Below, piece after piece: positions 41,224-48,482 of a DNA stretch of 64,000 bases. A model generated the notes under the pieces. It ran no database searches and was not told the DNA's origin. It was given only the letters and a program-made list of their open reading frames with translations. Positions within the stretch are counted from its first letter, which is position 1; each line of letters starts with the position of its first letter. Both the position numbers and the translations under genes were made by a program. The stretch is from Candidatus Zhuqueibacterota bacterium (GTDB taxonomy: Bacteria > Zhuqueibacterota > Zhuqueibacteria > Zhuqueibacterales > Zhuqueibacteraceae), in NCBI GenBank assembly GCA_022616415.1, contig JAKEEU010000368.1, positions 1 through 64,000 on the forward strand, written 5' to 3'.

Positions 41224-43836
41224 CTACTTGCCTCTGGGAGCTTTACGCTTCAACTCTTCAAACCAGTTCGTCACCACGTTAAGCTGGGTTTGCCGCGAGG
41301 GTTCTTCACTGCTTTTCAGCAACAGGAAACGTTGGCCATCCGGCGAAACATCGTATGATCGGCCCCAGACATTTAGGTAATCACCTTCAAAGATCAGCTT
41401 GGGCAGCTCAAAAGAGAATTTCGGATCGGTGCTGTAGCGCACGGCCATCCATTTCCTACCGTTGCGATAGAACAGCTCGCGAGAGCTTCGCGACCAGACC
41501 GGCGCGTCTCCTCCCTCGGTTGAAATTCGCCACCTTTCGCCAGTCTGGGGATAGGGTTGAACGTAAATTTCGTATTGCCCTTGTTCATCCGACGTATAAG
41601 CAATCAACCGGCCATCAGGAGAAAATGCCAGCCCCCATTCATTAAAACGGGTAGTGGCAAATGGCTGTTTTTTGCTTTCGCCATCAATCGAGAGCAAATA
41701 GATATCATAGGATTGTCCTGTCTCTTCAAATGCCAATAATTTTCCATCAGGCGACCATGAAGACGGAGAGTGATATGTTTCACTTGTGGTGAGCTGCTTG
41801 ATCTCACCACTCTCGTCAGCAGATTGCATGAATATATTGTAAGCACCAGTCCTATCCGAACCGAAAGCCACCCACTTGCCATCTGGTGTCCATACGGGAA
41901 ACCAATTGTTTCCATCTATTGTGAGTCTTGAGCGAGAACCACGCAATAGATCAAAGATCCAAACGTCCCGTTTCGCATTTTGAATCGCAATGGCCAAACG
42001 CTTGCCATCAGGAGACAATTGAAATGTACCATCAGTTTCAGCGGGAAATTGCAGTGGTTGCGCATGGCCTTTGCGGTCCAACCATAGCAGGGTGTTTTTA
42101 CCCTGAAAAACGCCAGGAAGATAAACGAGCGTTCCGTCATTGGAAATGGCGTACTGCGTAGCGCCCAGAGTCGCTTCCATTCTGACATTGTTGAGAACCG
42201 GCACCGGAGAACCGATCACTTTCAGGTTATTCAAATCAAATGGCACGGCCTCCAATCTTCCGCCTAGCGCATATACCAAGTGTCCGGTACTTATATATTT
42301 GGGATTATAACCTCTCTTGAGCAACGTCTTTTTCTCACTGGTTTCTAAAGAGATTAAATTTATACCCTGACCCGATGATACGAGCACAGCTTTACCGCCC
42401 GGGAGAATTTCGGGCCAGGCATTCCAGAACTGTTTCTCACTCAGGACCTGTGGTGTGCCGCCCGATTCCAATACCCAGGAAAGTGTTTGACCATCGTCGT
42501 GTGAAAAGATGATCCTGCCATCGGATCCCCAACTTGCACCGCTGGGATTTATAACATCACACAGTAGGATAGGCTCCCCTACCAAAATAGAGAATTTTTT
42601 CATGCTGTTGCCGGTAAAAAATCCGATCCACTGACCGTCGGGCGAAAAGAACGGATTGTAGGCCCCCTCAGTACCGGGGAGAGGCACCGCTTCAAATTGA
42701 TCCATCGACCGCCGGTACAACTGCGTTTTGCCAGCGAGGTCAGCCACATAGACCAGATTGGTTCCATCCGGTGAAAGCGCCAGAGCCGGATGGCCTACTC
42801 CCAACGGCGCAGAGCCGATTGGAGCTATCGGCGCGGATTCAGGAAGAGTAATATTCGATCGTTTCACTGGTGCGGGAGTTGGGCGCTGCAAAACCAAAAT
42901 GGCGATGAGTGCCACTAATGTCATCAGAACTGCGATACCCCACGGAATCGCACGAAGCCAGAAGGCAGATTGTTTTTCACTCTGTCTTGCAACCTTCGCC
43001 GCAGAAGTTTTCGAGGTGCCGGCCGCGGAGAGATCGATAGATTTTAAATCCACCGGCAGCTCATCCACGTGCTGGTAGCGCGCCGCAGGATTTTTTGCCA
43101 GCATTTTGGCCACAACGCGCTCCAAGTCCATCGGCACATTCGAACGCAAGCTGGTCAGCGGCTCCGGCTCTTCATTCAAAATCGAATACATCATCGCCGC
43201 TTCGTACTCGCCGCGGAACGGCAAGCGTCCGCTGATCATTTCATACAACACCACGCCGAGCGACCAAATGTCGGTGCGATGATCCACCACTTCTCCGCGC
43301 GCTTGCTCCGGCGACATGTAAGCGGCGGTGCCCAGTGTCATGCCTTCCTTCGTGAGCATGGTTCCGCCCCGCGCCAATTTGGCCAAACCGAAATCCATGA
43401 TCTTCACTTGCCCTTTGTCTGTGATCATGACGTTGGCGCTTTTGATGTCGCGGTGCGTGATGCCTTTCTCGTGCGCGGCTTGCAAGCCCTCGACAATCTG
43501 CATGGCAAATTTGATTGCCTCGTCGATCTTCAGCGGCCCAGCCTCGATCTTCTCCCGCAAGCTCTGGCCTTCGATGAATTCCATCGCGATAAACATCTGG
43601 CCATCGACTTCATCGATCGCGTGGATGGTGCAAATGTTCGGATGATTAAGCGCCGCTGCAGCTTGGGCTTCGCGGAGAAAGCGGCTCTTTTCCTCGCCGC
43701 CGAGCGCGATAGCCGAGAGAAACTTCAGCGCGACGATGCGCTTGAGCTTCGTGTCCTCGGCTTTGTAGACGACGCCCATGCCGCCTTCGCCAAGCTTGGC
43801 GAGGATTTTGTAGTGGGAGATGGTTTTGCCGATCAT
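41224..43836 (-). CDS. Ser/Thr kinase with beta-propeller sensor (kinase 5)
   Basis: It has 870 residues from the ATG at 43836 (MIGKTISHYKILAKLG). The layout is that of kinase 4: kinase domain with HRDIKSANVM and DFGLAKLARG, a membrane helix near 290-312 (IPWGIAVLMTLVALIAILVL), then a propeller with LALSPDGTNLVYVAD, FFSPDGQWIGFFTG, WTPDGKWVAFGSDR and WSPDGKLLAFE. It ends LNVVTNWFEELKRKAPRGK. Long DNA stretches are almost identical to kinases 4 and 7, notably the 3' ends, so they are recent duplicates that can recombine. Confidence 0.93.
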   Translation of the reverse strand: MIGKTISHYKILAKLGEGGMGVVYKAEDTKLKRIVALKFLSAIALGGEEKSRFLREAQAAAALNHPNICTIHAIDEVDGQMFIAMEFIEGQSLREKIEAGPLKIDEAIKFAMQIVEGLQAAHEKGITHRDIKSANVMITDKGQVKIMDFGLAKLARGGTMLTKEGMTLGTAAYMSPEQARGEVVDHRTDIWSLGVVLYEMISGRLPFRGEYEAAMMYSILNEEPEPLTSLRSNVPMDLERVVAKMLAKNPAARYQHVDELPVDLKSIDLSAAGTSKTSAAKVARQSEKQSAFWLRAIPWGIAVLMTLVALIAILVLQRPTPAPVKRSNITLPESAPIAPIGSAPLGVGHPALALSPDGTNLVYVADLAGKTQLYRRSMDQFEAVPLPGTEGAYNPFFSPDGQWIGFFTGNSMKKFSILVGEPILLCDVINPSGASWGSDGRIIFSHDDGQTLSWVLESGGTPQVLSEKQFWNAWPEILPGGKAVLVSSGQGINLISLETSEKKTLLKRGYNPKYISTGHLVYALGGRLEAVPFDLNNLKVIGSPVPVLNNVRMEATLGATQYAISNDGTLVYLPGVFQGKNTLLWLDRKGHAQPLQFPAETDGTFQLSPDGKRLAIAIQNAKRDVWIFDLLRGSRSRLTIDGNNWFPVWTPDGKWVAFGSDRTGAYNIFMQSADESGEIKQLTTSETYHSPSSWSPDGKLLAFEETGQSYDIYLLSIDGESKKQPFATTRFNEWGLAFSPDGRLIAYTSDEQGQYEIYVQPYPQTGERWRISTEGGDAPVWSRSSRELFYRNGRKWMAVRYSTDPKFSFELPKLIFEGDYLNVWGRSYDVSPDGQRFLLLKSSEEPSRQTQLNVVTNWFEELKRKAPRGK

Positions 43837-43873
43837 TGTCAACTCCAACAACTAAAATTTTTACATTTCTCAA

Positions 43874-43904
43874 TTGACTTTTGGGGTATTTTTTTGTAAT
43901 GTTT
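43874..43904 (+). promoter_or_regulatory. Possible promoter of cargo module 3
   Basis: TTG at 43874, 20 nt spacing, then TAATGTTT at 43897. The -7 box is weaker than in the other modules. Confidence 0.4.
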
Positions 43905-43932
43905 TATATCTAAACTTTTTGAATAAAGCAGC

Positions 43933-44124
43933 ATGAAAATAAGCAAGGGACAATTCTTAGCATTGTCTGATCTTTGTCGGGAAACCGCAGTGGTTGTCTT
44001 CGGTGGCTTGGTGATCGGAAACTTGCTCGTACCAAATGCTAACCCTATTCTCACAATTGGCGGTTTTGTAGTTTATATCCTTCTCTCATTTTTGTCAATT
44101 TATTTCAAGAAAAAAGGAGAATGA
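43933..44124 (+). CDS. Small two-helix membrane protein
   Basis: The 63 residues hold two hydrophobic segments (TAVVVFGGLVIGNLLV and ILTIGGFVVYILLSFLSIYF) and a basic end (KKKGE). No family is named with confidence. It overlaps none of its neighbours and is followed 4 nt later by another tiny membrane protein, so the two look like a two-gene unit in the position where other units carry toxin-antitoxin-like pairs. Confidence 0.6.
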   Translation: MKISKGQFLALSDLCRETAVVVFGGLVIGNLLVPNANPILTIGGFVVYILLSFLSIYFKKKGE

Positions 44125-44128
44125 CGTC

Positions 44129-44221
44129 ATGGAAAACAACCTGCTTTTGGGAATTCTTACGGTCATTGCTTTTGCCATCGTCGCCTTTTTAACTCGAGAA
44201 AAAAAACAGAAGAAGGTTTAA
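44129..44221 (+). CDS. Tiny single-helix membrane protein
   Basis: Thirty residues: MENNLLLGILTVIAFAIVAF, then LTREKKQKKV. One membrane helix with a basic tail, the pattern of small membrane peptides including type I toxins. AAGGAG lies about 9 nt before the ATG, inside the end of the preceding gene. Confidence 0.5.
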   Translation: MENNLLLGILTVIAFAIVAFLTREKKQKKV

Positions 44222-44266
44222 TTTTCATAATGACGGCTTGCCCATCGAACTCGTCAATTTCGTAGA

Positions 44267-44506
44267 TCATGTAATGTTCGGATGATTGAGCGCTGTTGCC
44301 GTTTGTGCTTCGCGGAGAAAGCGGCCTTTATCTTCGCTGCCGAGCGCGCTGGCCGAGAGAAACTTCATCCCGCACGCGGGAGCGAGCTTGGTGTCCTCGG
44401 GTTTGTAGACCACACTCATGCCCCCGCCACCGAGCTTCTCTAAAATTTTGTCCCATTGTTCGGGACCCCGTAAAGCGGGATAGTGTGAAATCGTTTTGCC
44501 GATCAT
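44267..44506 (-). pseudogene. Kinase N-lobe fragment with inserted palindrome (kinase 6)
   Basis: The 79-residue fragment reads MIGKTISHY, then ten foreign codons (PALRGPEQWD), then KILEKLGGGGMSVVYKPED and on to ALNHPNIT. The extra 30 nt (44450-44479) carry CCCGCT and GGGAC ends. The ATP lysine segment is damaged (ACGMKFLSAS) and the protein stops before the catalytic loop. It starts 1 nt after the stop of kinase 7. Confidence 0.8.
44450..44479. repeat. 30-nt palindromic insertion in kinase 6
   Basis: GTCCC-ATTGTTC-GGGAC is followed by CCCGTAAAGCGGG. It interrupts the codons for ISHY-KILEKLG exactly. Another relic at 53938-54101 is interrupted at the same codon by a related element. Confidence 0.6.
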
Positions 44507-44507
44507 C

Positions 44508-47123
44508 TTACTTGCCTCTGGGAGCTTTCCGCTTCACTTCTTCAAACCAGTTCGTCACCACGTTAAGCTGGGTTTGCCGCGAGGGTTCTTCGCTGCTTTT
44601 CAGCAACAGGAAACGTTGGCCATCCGGCGAAACATCATAAGATCGGCCGGCCAGAATACGTATATAATCACCTTCAAAGAGCACCTTGGGCAAATCAAAA
44701 GAGAATTGCGAATTGGTGTTGTAGCTCACGATCATCCACTTCCTGCCGTTGCGATAGAACAGCTCAGGAGAGCTTCGCGACCAGACCGGCTCTTTTCCTC
44801 CCTCGGTTGAAATTCGCCACTTTTCCCCGGTCTGGGGATAAGGTTGAACGTAGACATCCGATTGCGCCTGTTCATCCGCGGTATAAGCAAGCAATCGGCC
44901 ATCAGGTGAAAATGCCGGCCCCCATTCATTAAAACGGCTGGTGGCGAATGGCTGCCATTTGCTTTCGCCATTTGTCGAGAGCAAATAGATATCATCGGTT
45001 TGTCCTTGTACGTTAAGTGCCAATAATTTTCCATCAGGTGACCATGAAGACGTATATTGATATGTTTCACTTTTGGTGAGCTGCTTGATCTCACCACTCC
45101 CGTCAGCAGCTTGCATGAATATATTATAAGCACCGGCTCTATCAGAAGAGAAAGTCACCGACCTGCCATCTGGCGTCCATACGGGAAACACATTGTTTCC
45201 ATCTATTGTGAGTCTTGAGCGAGAACCACGCAATAGATCAAAGCTCCAAACATCCTGTTTCGCATTTTGAATCCCAATGGCCAGGCGCTTGCCATCAGGA
45301 GACAATTGATATGCACCATAAGCTTCAGCGGGAAACTGAAGTTGTTCCGCATGGCCTTTACGGTCCAACCAGATCAGTATGCTTTTGCCTTGAAAAACGC
45401 CAGGAAGATAAACGAGCGCTCCGTCATTGGAAATGGCATACTGAGTCGCGCTCGACGTTTCTATCCTGACATTGTCAAGAACCGGCACTGGAGAACCGGT
45501 AACTTTCAGGTTATCCAAATCAAAGGTCACGGCCTCCAATCCTCCTCCTTGCGTATATACCAAGTGTCCGGTGCTTGTATATTTCGGGTTATGGCCCCTA
45601 TCGAGCAACTTTCTTTTCCCGTCGGAGTCTAAAAGGATCATACTTATACCCGCATCCACAAAACTCGATACAAGCACAGCTTTACCACCTGGGAGAATTT
45701 CGGGCCAGAGAGAATTTGGATATTTCTCAGTTAAGATATGTGGCGTGCCACCAGATGCCGATATCCAGGAAAGTATATTACCCTCGCGATGTGAAAAGAT
45801 GATACGGTCATCAGTCCCCCAGCTTGCACCGAAGGAATTAATAACCTCACACAGCAGGACAGGTTCCCCTCCCAAAATGGAGACTTTTTTCATTTCGTTG
45901 CCGGCAAAAAATCCAATCCACTGACCATCAGGCGAGAAGAACGGATTGTAGGCGCCCTCGGTACCAGGGATGGGCACGGCTTCAAATTGATCCATGTGAC
46001 GCCAGTACAACTGCGTTTTGCCAGCGAGGTCAGCCACATAAACCAGATTGGCTCCATCCGGTGAAAGCGCCAGAGCCGGATGGCCTACTCCCAACGGCGC
46101 GGATCCGACTGGAGCTATCGGCGCAGATTCAGGAAGATTTATACTCGACCGTTTCACCGGCGCAAGAGAAGGGCGCTGCAAAACCAAAATGGTGATGAGT
46201 GCCGCCGTCATCAGAACTGCGATACTCCACGGAATTGCACGAAGCCAGAATGCCGTTTGTTTTTCAGTCTGCCTTGTCACCGTCGCTGTAGAAATTCTCG
46301 AAGCGCCGGTCGCTGAGAGATCGATGGATTTTAAATCCACTGGCAGCTCATCCACGTGCTGATAGCGCGCCGCCGGATTTTTCGCCAGCATTTTGGCCAC
46401 AACGCGCTCCAAATCCATCGGCACATTCGAGCGCAAGCTGGTGAGCGGCTCCGGCTCTTCATTTAAAATCGAATACATCATCGCCGACTCGTACTCGCCT
46501 CGGAACGGCAAGCGTCCGCTGATCATTTCATACAACACCACCCCGAGCGACCAAATATCAGTGCGATGATCCACCACTTCCCCGCGCGCCTGCTCCGGCG
46601 ACATGTAAGCGGCAGTGCCCAACGTCATGCCTTCTTTCGTGAGCATCGTCCCGCCGCGCGCCAATTTCGCCAAGCCGAAATCCATGATCTTCACTTGGCC
46701 TTTCTCCGTGATCATGATATTGGCGCTTTTGATGTCGCGATGCGTGATGCCTTTCTCGTGCGCGGCTTGCAAGCCATCGGCAATCTGCATGGCCAATTTG
46801 ATTGCCTCGACGATCTTCAACGGCCCAGCCTCGATCTTCTCCCGCAAGCTCTGGCCTTCGATGAATTCCATCGCGATAAACATCTGACCATCGACTTCAT
46901 CGATCGCGTGGATGGTGCAAATGTTCGGATGATTGAGCGCCGCCGCAGCTTGCGCCTCGCGCAGAAAGCGGCTCTTGTCCTCGCCGCCGAGCGCGATAGC
47001 CGAAAGAAACTTGAGCGCGACTATGCGCTTGAGCTTGGTGTCTTCGGCTTTGTAAACGACGCCCATGCCGCCTTCGCCGAGCTTGGCGAGGATTTTGTAA
47101 TGAGAAATGGTTTTGCCGATCAT
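44508..47123 (-). CDS. Ser/Thr kinase with beta-propeller sensor (kinase 7)
   Basis: The 871-residue protein is a third close paralog of kinases 4 and 5. The kinase has K38 in VALKFLS, HRDIKSANIM, DFGLAKLARG and YMSPEQARGE. The membrane helix is IPWSIAVLMTAALITILVL. The propeller includes LALSPDGANLVYVAD, FFSPDGQWIGFFAG, WTPDGRSVTFSSDR and FSPDGRLLAYTADE. The sensor domain is the most divergent part among the three, which suggests different ligands with the same output. Confidence 0.93.
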   Translation of the reverse strand: MIGKTISHYKILAKLGEGGMGVVYKAEDTKLKRIVALKFLSAIALGGEDKSRFLREAQAAAALNHPNICTIHAIDEVDGQMFIAMEFIEGQSLREKIEAGPLKIVEAIKLAMQIADGLQAAHEKGITHRDIKSANIMITEKGQVKIMDFGLAKLARGGTMLTKEGMTLGTAAYMSPEQARGEVVDHRTDIWSLGVVLYEMISGRLPFRGEYESAMMYSILNEEPEPLTSLRSNVPMDLERVVAKMLAKNPAARYQHVDELPVDLKSIDLSATGASRISTATVTRQTEKQTAFWLRAIPWSIAVLMTAALITILVLQRPSLAPVKRSSINLPESAPIAPVGSAPLGVGHPALALSPDGANLVYVADLAGKTQLYWRHMDQFEAVPIPGTEGAYNPFFSPDGQWIGFFAGNEMKKVSILGGEPVLLCEVINSFGASWGTDDRIIFSHREGNILSWISASGGTPHILTEKYPNSLWPEILPGGKAVLVSSFVDAGISMILLDSDGKRKLLDRGHNPKYTSTGHLVYTQGGGLEAVTFDLDNLKVTGSPVPVLDNVRIETSSATQYAISNDGALVYLPGVFQGKSILIWLDRKGHAEQLQFPAEAYGAYQLSPDGKRLAIGIQNAKQDVWSFDLLRGSRSRLTIDGNNVFPVWTPDGRSVTFSSDRAGAYNIFMQAADGSGEIKQLTKSETYQYTSSWSPDGKLLALNVQGQTDDIYLLSTNGESKWQPFATSRFNEWGPAFSPDGRLLAYTADEQAQSDVYVQPYPQTGEKWRISTEGGKEPVWSRSSPELFYRNGRKWMIVSYNTNSQFSFDLPKVLFEGDYIRILAGRSYDVSPDGQRFLLLKSSEEPSRQTQLNVVTNWFEEVKRKAPRGK

Positions 47124-47162
47124 GTTATCAACATTCTCTTTAAAAATTTTTCATTGCAACGC

Positions 47163-47192
47163 TTGTTTTTTACACAAAGTATATTAGCTTTT
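47163..47192 (+). promoter_or_regulatory. Bacteroidota-type promoter of cargo module 4
   Basis: TTG at 47163, 19 nt spacing, then TAGCTTTT at 47185. The ATG of the next gene is only 4 nt after the box, so the mRNA is probably leaderless, and no Shine-Dalgarno is present. Confidence 0.6.
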
Positions 47193-47196
47193 ATTT

Positions 47197-47877
47197 ATGG
47201 ACATCGACAACGAACTCAAGCAAACGCTCGAGCAGCTTTTGAAACTGTGCCGCGATTTCGGCATTCAACCGCGACTTATCGGCGGTTTGGCCGTGCGCGG
47301 ATTTGCGCGGCGAAAGCGGTACACCCATGATATCGATCTCGCCAGCAATCGTTTCGACAAGCCCAATTTGGTCACGATTCTCAAACAGATGGGCTTTGAT
47401 TATCAAGACCAATCGCAGTTCGAAGGCGTGAAGGCGAGCAAGCGCATCGGCAGTAAAACGGTTGAAATTCATATCGCAATCGACCGGCTGTGGGACATGG
47501 TTTCCAACCGGACTTATACACCTTCTTCCGACTCAGCTGAAGTGTCGATTGATGAGGCCGGTGATTTGCTCGCGCCGGCGGTTTCCGCCGAAGATTTGCT
47601 GATTCTCAAACTGATGCCGTTGCGTGATCGCGATTTGTGCGACGTCATTGCACTGCTGCTGGATTTGCCGGATATCGACGCCCAAACATTTTGGGCAAAT
47701 TGTGAACGAACCGACAATAAGAGTCACATCGCGGCTCAACTCAGAAAGCTTGAAAGCGCGCTCAAAAGCGGTGGATTCCGCGAAGCTTGGGCAGAGTACT
47801 ACGGCGAGCCGCTTCCAAAGCGGGATATACTTTTTGCCATTGACAGAATACGCTCACTTTTGAAAACACAAAAATGA
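47197..47877 (+). CDS. Nucleotidyltransferase, AbiEii-like
   Basis: The 226-residue protein has the DNA polymerase beta-type nucleotidyltransferase signature: LIGGLAVRGFARRKRYTHDI with GG at 29-30 and D45-x-D47. A further acidic residue is likely around VEIHIAID. The closing half is helical. This arrangement is typical of AbiEii/MenT-like toxins and related families. It overlaps the next gene by 4 nt (ATGA). The target is unknown. Confidence 0.78.
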   Translation: MDIDNELKQTLEQLLKLCRDFGIQPRLIGGLAVRGFARRKRYTHDIDLASNRFDKPNLVTILKQMGFDYQDQSQFEGVKASKRIGSKTVEIHIAIDRLWDMVSNRTYTPSSDSAEVSIDEAGDLLAPAVSAEDLLILKLMPLRDRDLCDVIALLLDLPDIDAQTFWANCERTDNKSHIAAQLRKLESALKSGGFREAWAEYYGEPLPKRDILFAIDRIRSLLKTQK

Positions 47878-48251
47878 ATTCGAAAAATACACAAATCGCT
47901 TGCCCCCAATGCCGCTCCACTGTTGCTCTTGCAGTCAACGGCAATACATTGGAAACTCCGTTGATCTGCCAAGCCTGCGGCCAAACCTTCTTGCCGCATT
48001 TTTATTGCCCAGAGGCGAATTCATCTTCGCGCCATATTTTTGCAGCGAGTCGCCTTTATGTTGACAACATGGGCGCAATCTATACCTTTTGTCCCGACCA
48101 TACTTTCACAACTTACGCTCTCGCTGCTGACAGCAAGCCGCGCCTCAAGCGCACTCCGTTTCAAGCCGCAACTCGTTTTTTTGATTCCATTGTCTTTCGT
48201 CTATCCTTGACCATTGAAGGCTGGCGCTGGCGTTTGGTCACGCGTCGCTAA
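47874..48251 (+). CDS. Zinc-ribbon protein paired with the nucleotidyltransferase
   Basis: The 125-residue protein begins with a CPQC...CQAC zinc ribbon (cysteines 10, 13, 32 and 35). It continues with FLPHFYCPEANSSSRHIFAA and a CPDH segment that could add metal ligands. The C-terminal 35 residues are basic (RWRLVTRR end), compatible with nucleic-acid binding. No family is recognised. Translational coupling to the nucleotidyltransferase suggests a regulator or antitoxin role, which is inference. Confidence 0.65.
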   Translation: MNSKNTQIACPQCRSTVALAVNGNTLETPLICQACGQTFLPHFYCPEANSSSRHIFAASRLYVDNMGAIYTFCPDHTFTTYALAADSKPRLKRTPFQAATRFFDSIVFRLSLTIEGWRWRLVTRR

Positions 48252-48353
48252 AAGGACGCACTCCCTTTTTCGGGATTCGTGTGCTCGTACTCGCTCGGGG
48301 AGAGTTTCTTTCAATTCCGTCTCTTTCTTGACTCGACGCAAATCGACAATCAG

Positions 48354-48390
48354 CTTGAAAGGCAATTCCCCGCTCAACATTTCATAGGGC
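48354..48390 (-). pseudogene. Kinase remnant (YEMLSGELPF)
   Basis: Only PYEMLSGELPFKL survives in frame, the segment that follows the activation loop in kinase 2. Flanking sequence is not kinase-like. It lies between the zinc-ribbon gene and kinase 8. Confidence 0.6.
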
Positions 48391-48464
48391 ATAAAGCTCA
48401 GAACGTGAAGCGCCATTCGCTCCTTACGCTTTACATGATGGGTTTTATGCGCTCATTTTTCCAA

Positions 48465-48482
48465 CCCTATGGGCGCAGCCCC
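48465..48482. repeat. Short palindromic repeat at the kinase 8 stop
   Basis: On the minus strand GGGGCTGCGCCCATAGGG encodes the last residues (G-L-R-P) and the TAG stop of kinase 8, where kinase 9 has GLEE. It is related to the elements at 3639 and 28979. Confidence 0.5.

Noticed and set aside
48201..48416. 71-codon minus-strand gene
   Set aside because: Only about twelve codons (YEMLSGELPF region) are kinase-like; the rest is antisense to the zinc-ribbon gene end or intergenic.
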